A DNA stretch of 64,000 bases from Pegea sp. RAD2-039 (taxonomy: Eukaryota; Chordata; Thaliacea; Salpida; Salpidae), in the NCBI GenBank assembly GCA_034620365.1, contig JAQGEQ010000380.1:372001-436000 (forward strand), given 5' to 3'. The translations under genes were made by a program, and so were the position numbers. Numbering within the stretch: position 1 is the stretch's first letter; the number at the start of each line of letters is the position of its first letter. Below, piece by piece: positions 11,911 through 23,671 of this stretch. The notes below the pieces were generated by a model, which saw only the letters and a list, made by a program, of their open reading frames with translations, was not told the DNA's origin and searched no databases.

Positions 11911-12921
11911 ATGATGAGTACAAATACTACAGAAGCAAGACACAATAACAAAGAAGGACTTAAGACTTAAGACTACATAAAACATTTGTGGATCTTTTCT
12001 CAAGTAGCAAACAGTTTTATATTTTTAACAACAATTTGGATTTTAATATCTTTTATCAGATATACTCAAAAATTAAGGAGCTCTAATCCAAACCGTAGCA
12101 GTAATCGACGGAAACATTTCATTGCCTTATGGTTTATTTTTTGCTCTGTGGTTTTAATCTTGCGACTTATAACAACGCAAGTATTATTAGTTTTGAATGA
12201 ATTGAGTAATTCTGACTTAGTTGGTTACGTAAGCTGTGAGAAAATAATGGATTTGTCTTTAATACTATTTCCGGTGGCAACACTACCTACGTACATGTTT
12301 CTATGGTATCGGCAACGAATGTTGTATGAGCAACCTTCACTGAAACATCTAAAAGGAACTAAAGTAAAAATATTTAGTCATAGCGTAATTGCTATTTTAT
12401 TTACGTTAGGAACGGTTTCTACCCTTACAAGTACAATCCCCAAAAGTTATCAAATGTCAAATATCGGCTGCATTCAGCGATTAGATCAAAGTCCTAATTT
12501 CTTAGCAAATTATTTAAACGCTTTAACATTAGTCTCATCACAAACTATTTTACTCGGACTCTTCTGTTACCCTCTTTTCATGCACTACAAGACAAATAAG
12601 TCCATCAGATCACTGTATATTAGAACTCAGAGAGAAAACTTTACAAATTTTACTAATAAAGCCATAAAATCGGCGATTCTTTCGATGACAATTTGTATTT
12701 CAACTGATATAGTTGCAATGATACTTTCTACTGTTGTTCTTGATAGGAAAACACCATTGTATGTTTCAAGAACTATATATGATTTTAGTTTGTTGATAAA
12801 TATGATGTCTGTGATGTTTTCTTTTATCAAAGTCAAACAATTCATGCTTACGTATTGCTTTATATTTACATCTATTGAAAAGACAACAGACTGCAGAGAA
12901 TCTACTGTGTTTGATATTTAG
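11911..12921 (+). CDS. atypical 7TM receptor-like protein, paralogue B, with in-frame TAA near the N terminus
   Basis: The body from about 11971 to 12921 is open and encodes all seven helices, the helix-3 Cys (SCEKIMDLS), the loop Cys (MSNIGC) and the signature PTYMFLWYRQRMLYEQP. No ATG lies between the stop and helix 1. The only suitable ATG is at 11911, exactly in frame; it gives 19 residues (MMSTNTTEARHNNKEGLKT), then TAA at 11968-11970, then DYIKHLWIFSQ. Length and composition of this N terminus match paralogues A and C, so the TAA looks like a recent nonsense change. The next in-frame Met lies at the start of helix 3 and would lose two helices. The gene may be a young pseudogene, a readthrough gene, or contain a sequencing error or allelic variant. 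Confidence 0.7.
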
Positions 12922-13999
12922 ATTTTTTTGGTAGCATACATCCATCAACGTATTTATTTTCTACGTGCAAATACTAACTTTTATCAAGAAGATTTTCCTG
13001 CAACGCCAGTATTTTTTTTCTCATCGATATTTATCTGACAGCCTCTTTTACACTTTATAATGTTAAGTTTGCCAATCTATTTGTATCTTTAATGTTTTAT
13101 CACGAAGGCTTTTTCTTTACTTTTATTTCTGTAGTAATATTATTTTTTCTCTGAAGACACATAAATAAAATTCAATTTATTTTAGTTTTATGACTCAAAT
13201 CAAAAGAACAATTAGTATTAGAAGCAGTATTCAGTTTCTTAGATATTAAAAGTATCTTCATAAAAATCTTATAAACTGTACAACTACAAAGCTAAGATTA
13301 CAAAGTGATTCACTTCCTTTTACTTAATCGAACAAAATACTTTTTAGCTACAATAGTAGATAACAATTTCTAGCTGTTCATAAACTATTTATTACAATTC
13401 TTATGACTTTTAGACAGTTTTTTGAGTTCCTTATCGTGTTTGACAGTCAGCAACTGTTTTTAGAAATAATATAGGGTATGAATTCAGCAACAAAGTAATC
13501 TATTCAAAGTTTATCAATAAAGATTTAATTATGGAATCAACTTTTGATGAAAGTAATAATAGTAATGCTTAATTTGAGTAGAAAAAATTGATTATAAATA
13601 AGTAATTGAAAACGATAACTAAACTTTAATGATTATATTTATATAAAAGTTGATGTAATTTGGAATATGATTTTAATATAGAGTTTAGGATTCATTTTCA
13701 GTGAAAATCTGATTAAAAGTTAGAAACGTAGAAATATAAAAACACAGCATGAAGAAAATAATCCAAAGGTGTGTTTCAAAACTGTTTTCATAAATCATAG
13801 CAGTTAAGCCATTAAAAGATTTTTCATTTAAAACATAAATTAAGCTAAGATGAAAAAGTTCACTCTTCGTTTATTTGCTAGATTTATTAACTTATTTTTA
13901 TTTCCCAAGCTTTAAAAGAAATTACTTAAAATAAAAAATAGGAAATTTGTGAAGCTCAGAATACAAATGTTAATATGTTGATGATCTAAAAGCTAGAAA
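12922..13999. other. intergenic stretch between 7TM paralogues B and C
   Basis: About 1.1 kb of A+T-rich DNA. I see no gene, repeat copy or clear regulatory motif in it. Confidence 0.4.
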
Positions 14000-14992
14000 A
14001 TGACGCTAAACACAACTGATTTAAATAATAGCAGTTTGAAAGATGGATCTGATTTTCAAAATTTCTGGGTAATATCTCAAACCTTGACTGCAATTGTATA
14101 TTTGGGTTCAATTTGGTTCATATGCTCTTTGATTTACTATGGAAAGGTCACAAATAAATGGAAAAAAGATAAATTAGGTCAGTACAAAAGTTTATGGATG
14201 ATGTCATTGGCAGTGGGGAGTCCAACTGCTGCCATTATGCGAGCTTTGTGCACACAAGTAGTTTTAATCGTTGGTGAAAGCAATAATTACTTTAAAGATG
14301 GAGACTATGCTTGCGAAATTTCTATGGATGTTTCTATTATACTTTACGGAGTAGCCCTTGCACCAACTTATTTCTTTTTATGGTATCGGCAAAAAATGCT
14401 GTACACCGAACCTGTAATGAAACACTTAAATACGAAATTAGTGAAAGTTCTTAGTAGTTGTTTTGTGGCTCTTTCTGTAGCTGCTTCGTTGTCCTGTACT
14501 ATAATTGCTACATACCCGAAGTCATATATTTTATTGGAAACAGGTTGTTGTTTAAAGGACGACGCAACTAGTTTCCTTGCCAACTATCTTGCTGGTGGAG
14601 CTTTAGTACTTTCACAAGTTATACTTTTTGGCTTATTTATAAATGTTCTTTTGTCCCAGGTGAAGAGAACCAATTTAATGAAGAATCAAACTAGTTCAAA
14701 AAAAGAGAAAACCAAAAAAGCCATATTACTAGCTGTAAAGAAGGCCGCTATCAGCATGGTTATTTGTTCAGCATCAGACATATTAGCCTTGGTTATAGTA
14801 TCTACTGTATTACCTCGTCAAACTCCAAGATGTCTAACGAATGCAGTTTATGATTTAGGACTTTTTTTCAACTCAATGTCGGTCATGATTTGCCTTGTGG
14901 ATATAAAATCTTTTATTTGTGGAACAAAAAACTTAAACTCTGCATCAAAACGATCTAAGTCTATTGAAATGACTTCATTTGCCTGTCCTTAA
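14000..14992 (+). CDS. atypical 7TM receptor-like protein, paralogue C
   Basis: Intronless, 330 residues, ATG start with possible N-glycosylation sites (NTT, NNSS) in a short outer N terminus. Seven hydrophobic helices are visible. The helix-3 Cys is in ACEISMDVS and the loop Cys in LLETGCC. The family signature PTYFFLWYRQKMLYTEP closes helix 3. The helix 5-6 loop is strongly basic (SSKKEKTKKA). Helix 7 region DLGLFFNSMSVM parallels DVSLFINVISVL of paralogue A and DFSLLINMMSVM of paralogue B. The reading frame is intact. It is the most diverged of the three copies in the loops, which fits ligand diversification, but function is unknown. Confidence 0.8.
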   Translation: MTLNTTDLNNSSLKDGSDFQNFWVISQTLTAIVYLGSIWFICSLIYYGKVTNKWKKDKLGQYKSLWMMSLAVGSPTAAIMRALCTQVVLIVGESNNYFKDGDYACEISMDVSIILYGVALAPTYFFLWYRQKMLYTEPVMKHLNTKLVKVLSSCFVALSVAASLSCTIIATYPKSYILLETGCCLKDDATSFLANYLAGGALVLSQVILFGLFINVLLSQVKRTNLMKNQTSSKKEKTKKAILLAVKKAAISMVICSASDILALVIVSTVLPRQTPRCLTNAVYDLGLFFNSMSVMICLVDIKSFICGTKNLNSASKRSKSIEMTSFACP

Positions 14993-15993
14993 GCATTTAT
15001 TCATTATATTCAGGATATTTAAAAAATCAGTGTGATATATTTGAATTATTTATCAGAAGAGTATTTTACCGAGTGATTCTGATATGAAATATCTGATGGC
15101 AGCTGGTTCCAAGTAATAACTATTAAACTATTTAATCATTTCTGCTAAAGATGTTTATGTTGTTACTGAATAGGCTTTATTCAAACATAAAGCTTCTTTT
15201 TGAATTATCGTTCGACAATGAAATTATAGAAATAAGATTTAAAACATTATTATCATAATTAAGACATTATTTTTAGCAGATTTTTAAATCATGACTCGAT
15301 AATCAAAAATGAAACTAAATTGTATCAAAGATTATCAACAACCTTAATTTGTAATTATCTAAATACTATAAAATGCTGGTAGCTATGTTATTTTACTAAA
15401 GTTTAAACAATGAAATAAATTGAAGTACTCTAAAAGCTCTTTAAATATGCGCTTAAATGTATAATTCCATTTTGTTTAAATATTTGTTTACAACTAATTT
15501 ATGGTATAACTAATTCAGATGAACTTAGTATTTGTAGTAATAATAAATTTTTATGATATTTGCTTTCAAAAATATATTTTATAAAATTAATATCTGTAAA
15601 ATTAATATAATGTGTTATTGTTATAAAGCAACTCTAGAAACCAAAAAAATATTGTTAACCATATGTGTAAAATATTTTGTTGCAGTAAGTAATTAGAATA
15701 TACTTAAAGCATATAACTTTTTTTAATGAAATTATTTTAAGTATATTGATGCTTTAATATGATTTTATTATTGCTTCAAACTTGAAAAGGAGTCACCAAC
15801 AAATTAACTACAGAACCTAGAATATTTAGTTATAAAATTATATGTCTTTATTTTTAAGGTACAAAATAATAATTCTGATAAAGAATAATGTTATTTCAGA
15901 TCAAAACTTTTATTTTTATATTTATTTTTTTAACTATCATTATTGGCTTCATGAGTAATAATAAGAAGATTGTTTTGATTTCAGATTCTCATA
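14993..15993. other. intergenic stretch with LINE fragment
   Basis: A+T-rich spacer before MAIP1. The only recognisable content is the short antisense LINE fragment at 15065-15125. A pyrimidine-rich tract ending in TTTCAG lies about 9 bp before the MAIP1 ATG and could be a 5' UTR splice acceptor. Confidence 0.4.
15065..15125 (-). mobile_element. fragment of CR1/L2-like LINE ORF2 C terminus
   Basis: On the minus strand the segment resembles the WN-LP-x-IV-x-SESL region typical of the extreme C terminus of CR1/L2-like LINE polyproteins. It aligns with the better preserved copy on the plus strand at about 47160-47215, sharing GAGTGATTCTGA and CTGATGGCAGCT on the complementary strand. The rest of the element is gone. 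Confidence 0.55.
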
Positions 15994-16695
15994 ATGAATT
16001 TACGTTATTTTCTTGATTCTAACAAAATTATAAAATCATTTTTTTCTCTTTCAACTAATAGAAGAACTTTTGCTTCTATAAATAATAATGAAGAAAGAAA
16101 AATCATCAAATTTGTTGTTAGTGATCCAATTAGTAAAATAAGAAATTATATATGGGGTCATTTAATCAGAGGATATTTTAAACAAGATTTTCAATTAAAG
16201 GATTTCTTAGAAGCATGTCCTTATGCTATGACTCAAGTTGTCGATATTCTTAAAAGTAAACAATTGGATTTGCTTGATGATATTTCTAGTCCAGAGTGTA
16301 AAAAAAGTATAGTAAATTCCTGGAATAAAATAGATATTATACAAAAAAGATCACTAGAGAATTTGAAAATTACTGATTTTTCATTCATAAAACCACAAAT
16401 ACGCATGAGAATGCCAAAAAGGGGAAATGAGGATGCAGAAATACCAGCTTTTTTGAATATTAAGATGTTAATGATAATTGGAGTTGATTGTTTAGCATGG
16501 AATGAATACTTAGAAGGAACTGGTTCAGAGAATGCGCAAAACAAGTTTGTCTTTGCACAAAGTAATATTATAAGAATTAGTAGCAGTCGTTGTATTCTTA
16601 TTTTTCCAGCGGTTTTTGAACGTGAGGTTACTCGCTATAAAGAAGATACTTGGAAAATAGAAGATCTTGGAAGCTGGCCTATTCCTTTAAGATAA
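15994..16695 (+). CDS. MAIP1: MAIP1-like mitochondrial m-AAA protease-interacting protein
   Basis: Intronless coding part of 233 residues. The first ~28 residues are rich in Arg, Ser and hydrophobic residues and poor in acid, as in a mitochondrial presequence. The following Tim44-like region matches MAIP1 in pattern: VVSDPISKIRNYIWGHLIRG then FKQDFQLKDFLEACPYAM, QLDLLDDI, and later FEREVTRYKEDTWKIEDLG near the end. MAIP1 works in the mitochondrial matrix with the m-AAA protease and helps EMRE maturation for the calcium uniporter. Length is a little shorter than vertebrate MAIP1, mostly at the N terminus. A TTTCAG just before the ATG suggests a spliced leader or an upstream noncoding exon. Confidence 0.75.
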   Translation: MNLRYFLDSNKIIKSFFSLSTNRRTFASINNNEERKIIKFVVSDPISKIRNYIWGHLIRGYFKQDFQLKDFLEACPYAMTQVVDILKSKQLDLLDDISSPECKKSIVNSWNKIDIIQKRSLENLKITDFSFIKPQIRMRMPKRGNEDAEIPAFLNIKMLMIIGVDCLAWNEYLEGTGSENAQNKFVFAQSNIIRISSSRCILIFPAVFEREVTRYKEDTWKIEDLGSWPIPLR

Positions 16696-17300
16696 TTATT
16701 AATATATTAACTATAATACATTATAATTATAAATACTTAAAGTATATTTAAAAAGCAATTGAGTTTCATGTTCAGTTTTGACAATTTTATAATGTTAATA
16801 AAATTTAATGAAACTAAATTGGTAAAATTAGTTTTATGATAAATAACTAAAGTGGCCTCATAAAGTTTATATAGAATGCTTTTTTAGATTATATAATCAG
16901 AGTAATTTTATATTTTTATCACTTTGAGACTAATGAGAATCTGCTCTTCTGATAACAATTTATGTGAGATAAGATTTTTTGAATAAAAAACTATAAAAGC
17001 ACAACAAACTAGTAGAAGTGAGTTCAGGTCAATTTAATGTTCAAATTTTTTTCTCAGAAAAAAAGGGTATGCATTTTGTCTTCAAATCTTTCATTTAAAG
17101 TCTATAACTGCGCGTATAAAATCATATATCTTAAGAGTTAAATTAAACAAGCTAGCAAAAATTACTATAAAATATTTTTTTATACATTTAATAGTCAATT
17201 TTAATAAACTAGTAACTCTATTAGCTTGTAAAGATTGTTTAATATTAATAAAAGGTGGATAAAAGTTACCAACCACAAAATGACAAATAAAACTTGCAGA
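16696..17300. other. convergent intergenic gap
   Basis: About 600 bp between the 3' ends of MAIP1 (+) and the METTL25-like gene (-). It is A+T rich and presumably holds both 3' UTRs. No other feature was seen. Confidence 0.4.
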
Positions 17301-19125
17301 TCAATGTTTACAACCGAGTTCAGATAAACACTGCTTTAAAGCTACAAAAGCATAACAACGTGGTGATAGAGATCTATTAAAGATTTCAACAAGAAAAGAT
17401 CTGTGAATTTTCTTTTCAGCTTCTTTTAAGTAACAAAATTTATCTAAAACTATTAAACTTTCGACAGCAGGAGCATACAGTTGCCTCAGCACATTAAAAG
17501 CAATCAAAGATTTTAACTTTGGTTTGTAGGTGTGAAGGTAGAAGTCGATTTCTTTATCTGTAAGCAGATCTTCTTTCAAATTTAATTTTTTTAAGCTTTT
17601 TCTGATGTAATCCACAAAGCTTTTGCTTTTTGAGAAAACTTTTCCGATTCTTAGATTTTTATCACTTGGGTTCAAATGAAACTTGTCTTGAAGAATTACC
17701 GAAAGTAATGCTCGGTAAAACAAAGATCTGTTTAAAAATATATATAGTTGAAACTTAAACTCTTCAAGCAATTTCAAACAAATTAAATTTATTTCTCTAG
17801 AAACTCTTATTCTTGTTTGAACGTTTGAATATTAAATCAAAAATATTATGTTATGAAATAAATCTTGAAATAAGAAGAACTTTAAATTTGAATTATTTTA
17901 TATTGATGAATCTAATCTAAGTTAGCTTGATTTAAAAAGAATATTTTTTGGCATTAAAACAGTTATTAAAAAAATACTTTTCGGATGATGTTTCCATATC
18001 TTTTTCTATCTCGTCAGTTTGACGCTGAAATGCTTGCATAGAAATCATTCTGTTGTTTCTACCAAGTTGAAATCCCTTTTTCTGTATAAAGTCTGATAAA
18101 GGAAATCCAAAGTCGTTCACCTCTAAACAAAACCGTTTTTATTACATTTAGATAACATATTTAAAAAATTATAATAAAAGAAATGTCATCAAATTAAAAA
18201 CTGAAGTTTTTATCTTTTAAATAAACTCACTTTGGTCTTTCGAATCACTAGATTCAGTTAAATGATGGTAACAACATCCAACAACACATAACCCTAACAG
18301 TTTTGGTTCTTTTAGAAATAGAGAAATTGCATTTCCACAAAGATCTCCACATGTATGTAACCCACATATCACAAAATTCTCTTCAGTTTTGTCAAAATCA
18401 TCTAGCTTTGTTGCTTCATCAACTTTTGCTGTAACTGGTTTAAACCTCATGTCTAAATTGGCCGAATCCATATTAAACTTATTTCCTAAATGTTTCTGCC
18501 AATATTGATGGAATTTATCTGCTCTAAATAAGGCACCACTTGAATTATGGCTGTTAAAATCAATTCCAATCACTTTCAGTTGATAGCAAAGTGAAAGATA
18601 TGAGCTAAGATAACCTTTACCAGAGCCAACATCAATAATTGAATTTGAATTACAAATAGAACACATTAAATTAATTAAAGGAGAAATCTGTTCAATTTCA
18701 TGAGATTTTTTCTGGTTCATATATTCTTTGGTAGTAACAAAACTACTAAGATCATTATTCCTTGATAGATGATCATGTTCCGAAAATTTTTCTCTAATTT
18801 CTTCAACCTTGCATAAAACATTCAAATTTTGAAGATGTGTTTTTGAAGCCCATTGTTTAAAATTGTATAAGTTTCCTACAACTTGTAAATCATTATCATT
18901 TTCAGTTACACATGTGTTTATATCAATGGAACAATCAACAACTTTTCTGATATTTGATATTGTTTTATTGATTAAGATTTTTTGAGTTTCAGAAGATACC
19001 AAGTTTTCAAAATGAGATTTTGTGAAAAATTCCACCATATGAACTTCACCTAAAAATCTATATCTTTCAATGAAGTCAATCAGAAAGTCAATTTTTTCAA
19101 ATAATTCTTCAATAGATATATCCAT
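17301..19125 (-). CDS. METTL25: METTL25-family methyltransferase-like protein
   Basis: Three exons on the minus strand: 19125-18231, 18122-17978 and 17796-17301. The start is ATG at 19125 (MDISIEELF); the open frame extends upstream without another ATG. The protein is about 510 residues. Near residue 190 lies the SAM-binding motif IIDVGSGKGYLSSYLSL, preceded by the family block MNQKKSHEIEQISPLI and followed by VIGIDFNSHNSSGA. Later blocks are VICGLHTCGDLCGNAI and VGCCYHHLTE, all typical of METTL25/METTL25B (RRNAD1). The C terminus has LIVLDKFCYLKEA and LSPRCYAFVALKQC. The substrate is not well known for this family. I cannot separate METTL25 from METTL25B with confidence. Confidence 0.82.
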
Positions 19126-22100
19126 TAAACACAATGTAATGCAAAATTTAAAAAAAATCTGTACAAATTAAAAAATTGATAAAAAGTAGCAGACAATATT
19201 ATTTAAACAAAAGTATCTAAAAATATCTATATAAGTTTAAATAAAATAAATTAAAGTCAATTTTAAAGTTTAATCTCTAATATCTAAACCAAACACCAGT
19301 ATAATATAATTACATTTATATTTATAAAAATTCTACAAAAAACAACTTGATAATAAATGTGTGAAATACCATGTGTTACATCTTTTACTTTTTATATTTT
19401 TTGCTAAATAGATATTATTTGTGAGAATGTGTGTTAGCGAGAGGTACTCTTTTCAGGTACCCTCCTTCGCATTTATTGAAATAAATAAATAAAGTTTTAC
19501 AAAGAATAGACTAACTATAAATGTTGCTAGATGAGTAAAACAGTGAAATTATTCTAACATTTATTTACTACATTTATTTAAACATACAATTTTTTACTTG
19601 TGGCAAGATAAATAATATATAATTAAGTAGTATATTAAAGTAAATTTAGTTTTTATATCTACAAAGTAGTAATTAAATATTAATCGAAATTTTTTGCTAC
19701 AAACACTTAAAGTATATATTTAAATTATAAGAACTACAAAAGTATCTTTTAAAAATAAATAAATACTTGTCAGTTAAATCATGTAATTGAATGGAATGAT
19801 TGAGCATGAGAATTATAATATAAATTTTAATCACTATTTAATTCTTATTAATATTATAAGAGTAATTTCAAAACAATGCTTATTATTTAAACATTTATGA
19901 CTAAATTTAAAGAAGATTAACCCAAAGTTCAAATCATAATACTAGATCTAGTATTTTAACATTTTTGATTAATTAAAATTTGTTTTTTTTTAATTTTAGG
20001 TAAACTATCAACTAATAAACATATGCAATTAACTGTAAAAATGAAATCTTTTGTTAATTTTTTAATAAAAATCGTGTTGAACCCGTGCAATAGTTTCGTT
20101 GAAGGGAGTTTTATTTTCAATAATTTAGCTTTTGCCGAAAATGGATGCTCTGCTGCAAATCGAACTTTATAACTTTTTTATATCAAAATTTTTATATCAT
20201 CTTTCAATTACCAAACAATAGCTGGTGTACTTTTACCTCAGATATTACGTAAGACTCAAGTTATTACTAAGAAAATTAGACACTAAATTACAAGTCAAGT
20301 TACCAAATCAATGCAGCTAAATTTTGTTGCAAATTTTAGAATAACTACTCGATGACTATTGTTACATTAATAAATATCATAATTAAGTTATTTCAGCAAA
20401 CAGATTATATTTTGTTATTTACTACCGATGTAAAACAATTAAATGACTTGTTAAATATAAATTTCAAACGATCAAAAATTCTTTTCATATTAAAAGTTTG
20501 AAGTATCGAATTTGAAACCAACATTTTTAAACATATTTATTCTAAGCTAATTGAGAACTTTTAAGATAAAAGACCGTTTATGGGTCCTATGTTAACTCAT
20601 AAATTTAAGTATAAATCACACATGTACAGCTAGAGTAAAATGCATTAAAATCTAGTCAAAAAAAAGATTATAAGTATTTTTTGCAGTACCAAAAACAAAA
20701 TTAATGATAAAAAATTTTTAAGAAATTATCACCCGGTTGTTTGTAGACCAAATAATGATCAACACGAGTAAGAAAGTACAGTTGTAATAAGGTTTAATAA
20801 CAAGTCTTTTTTTTAAAGAACATAGTTTTAATTACATTTGAGATGTTTATGTAAAATCTACTATTAAAATTTTACAAAGCATCAATGAAAAATTTTCAGG
20901 TTACTTCCTGACTATTCAAAATTTCTGCAAGCTGAGCATAAAAAGAATGATTCTAGAAAAATAAAGCTAAAAATCAAATTTGCAACAAAAGATCACACTG
21001 TAAAGGATTTGATAAAGTGCTTTCAGAGTATTTTATCATCTTTAAATTCTCAAGCATAACTAACAACGGATAAATCATCGCAGCTGATATTTTGCTGTAG
21101 TTTACAAAAAAGCATTTTCTTTTAGTTAGCAAATCAAAAATACTCCTTTGGAAAACTGCCACTTTACAATTGTTAAATTTCAGGTAAAAACTTTAAAAAT
21201 TAAACAAATTATACACAGTTTAACTAAAATAAAAACACTGATAAGATATTCTTTTTTAGATTAATAAAGTGTGACGAACTAAAAACACCTTCACTTAAAA
21301 TGATATATGCACTGAAAAGATACAACTGTGTCTAATTCTTCGTGTTTTATTACTTTTTTTCTCAGTGAAAAATAGAGATCATATTATTTTTAAAAAGTGT
21401 AAGAATCATTAAAAAAATTTTCTCAATAAAGTTTTCATAATTTGGTTTTTTAATTAAATATAGTTTAAAACTTACAATCTACAATATATTCTTGAATATA
21501 TATTATTTATAAAGCCAAATTTAATTATCATATTTTTTGGAGTAAATAAAATTATATTTATAATTGTATCATTTTCTCCTACTTGATTTTAATAAAATAT
21601 GTTTTTGATTAGGTTCTTTACCCAAACTTACATTTTTATTTGTTAATTTTGTTTTTGGCTCACAGCTTTTTTATTTGTTATTGATGAGTTCTTATTTTTA
21701 TCTATGTAATTAAGAGTTTTAGAAAAATATAGTTTCGTTCAATTTTTTATTTCCTAATATTATCTATTAATTCTAATGCTGTATTAGAATACTCTATCAT
21801 TTTCTACTTAAAGTATTTTAAACAAGAATAATAAAACATTTTAATATTTTAAAATAAATTTGGATGTTTTATATTATAAAATATAGATAAAATATTTTTA
21901 TAAAGAACCTTTTATATATTAGCTATTACTTTAATATAATAACTTATTCTGCCCAAAATGACTTGAAATTTATATAAAACTTTAGGAAAATTGTAAGGTA
22001 TAAAGTTTTTGTAAAAAAACAATACAAATTTGAAATATTAGTATATATTACTATTACTTGCAAAATATAAGTTTTATTAAAAAGTTAAGTTTTAATAACT

Positions 22101-22292
22101 CAATAAGGTTGTTAGCAATCCAAATTGTTATCTTCTAAACATCAACTTAAAATTTGAATTTTTAACCAATTTTTATAAATAGTTCTTTTATGATTATGCA
22201 AAATACTTAAATACAAATTAGAAACTATTTTAAACTAATGTATTTGTTTAGTGAAAAGATTTGGTTTATCTAAATATAATTTAAGTGTAGTT
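19126..22292. other. A+T-rich intergenic stretch
   Basis: Over 3 kb without a supported gene. It holds one LINE/SINE tail copy at 19362-19495. A 23-base string around 20970-20993 recurs near 25102-25124, which may mark an old dispersed repeat. Otherwise nothing recognisable. Confidence 0.4.
19362..19495 (+). mobile_element. 5'-truncated LINE copy: 3' UTR end and hairpin tail
   Basis: Begins with CCATGTGTTACATCTTTT, the same string found beside the LINE C terminus at 47320. After an A+T spacer comes GAGAATGTGTGTTAGCGAG. The hairpin has arms GCGAGAGGTAC and GTACCCTCCTTCGC, and the copy ends with ATTTATTGAAATAAATAAAT. It carries no tRNA-like head, so I read it as a LINE 3' end rather than a SINE. 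Confidence 0.7.
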
Positions 22293-23671
22293 ATGTCAAA
22301 TAAGTGGCTAGATGAAGATGATGGTTGGCAGGAAGATGATGTTGAAGAATTTGATCCTGACAAAGATTACTTTACTCAAAAAATTCAAAAGAAAGAAAAT
22401 AATATGTTAGAAAGCACTGAGCGATCTTTAAGAATCTTGGAAGAAGCTGAAAATGTTGGAGCTTCAACTGCTGTGGTAATTTAATCTTTTAGTACCAATT
22501 AACTTAAAATGATTTCTTTTGTGAAACAATTATTTGTTCACTATTTCAAATTAGTAATTAGCAAAACAATAAAAATTGTTTTTTATTCATAATAAGAATT
22601 ATTCTTTTGTTTCTTGATAATTATAATTTAATTTTTATAACTGGTTTCCAAAAACTTTAAATTTTCTTTGAAAATTCAGTTTCTGTTTGAATAAATTTGC
22701 TCAGCTAATGAAATATCAAAGATAATGACTTATAAGGTTTGAAATCTTATTATAAAATTGTTTATTTGAGTTAATTGTTAAAATTTAGTCAATTCTGATT
22801 AAGATTTTATGTTAAGAATTGCATAGACAATTTTATAGCTGGTTTTCAGTGAAAAACTTTAACTTTTCTAGGAATTGCATAGACAAGGTGAAGTTTTAAG
22901 ACATGCTGAACAACATGTTGATAAGATTCAACAAGATCTGAAACAAAGTGACAGACATTTACGGAGTATTAAAAGCCTGTGGGGAGCGTTCATGAATAAG
23001 TTTAGTAAAGAGCCGGAACCAACAAAAGAAGTGCCAAAAGAAGAAACTGTTTCTAAGACTATTAGGTTATTTTTTTTATTCAATTCTTTTTTAGTTTAAA
23101 AATTTGTTCATTAAACAGTTTTTATGTAAAGTTTTCACATTTCTATCAAGTTAAACTCTCATTTACTTTCCTATCTTTAGTTATTAGTGAATACAAATTG
23201 AAATATTTTCAGATCTGATAATTGCCAACCTCTCCAAAATGAAAAACCTGTTTCTGGTTACTCTTATGATCAAGCCAATGTAATTAACCAAAACTCAAGT
23301 TCTGGAGTTAATTATGGTTCTTCTTCAAGTAAATTATCAGCTGTGGATAATAATCTAGGTGTGTTATTATTGAAAATACTTTTGAAAAATATTTTAGTTT
23401 TTATTGTTTTATCAACTTTAAGACAGTAATTATTATTTTTCATACAAAACTAGCAACTTGCTTCAATTTTTGTTGTAAATCTATTTTATCTTTACTAATC
23501 GTAGATCTAATGGGGAACAGTCTTTCTCGACTTAAGAACTTAGGTCTTGATCTTCAACAAGAATTAGATGCTCAAGATCCAATCATTGACCGTCTCCATA
23601 CCAAAGTTGGTAACATTGATGAAAAGATGCATAAAACTAACAAAGAAATGTTGAAAATATACCACAGCTAG
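22293..23671 (+). CDS. SNAP29: SNAP29-like Qbc SNARE
   Basis: Four exons: 22293-22475, 22872-23065, 23213-23358 and 23505-23671. The start ATG (MSNKWLDEDDGW) is chosen because the frame further upstream has no ATG. The protein is about 230 residues, all soluble. The Qb SNARE helix runs from ESTERSLRILEEAE through HRQGEVLRHAEQHVDKI to LRSIKSLWGAF. A polar linker rich in Ser, Asn and Gln follows. The Qc helix is LMGNSLSRLKNLGLDLQ then ELDAQDPIIDRLHTKV, with Gln at the central layer. There is no Cys-rich palmitoylation stretch, which separates SNAP29 from SNAP25/23. The Asp/Glu-rich N terminus sits where SNAP29 has its NPF motif, but no NPF is seen. Role: endomembrane fusion, including autophagosome-lysosome fusion with syntaxin 17. 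Confidence 0.9.

Noticed and set aside
15960-15996. Trans-splicing or operon signal upstream of start codons
   Set aside because: TTTCAG-like acceptors precede the ATG of MAIP1, CIAO3 and SNAP29, but CatSper2, NF-YB, LRCH and the dsRBD gene lack them, and chance AGs after T-runs are common here. Not enough to claim spliced-leader addition.
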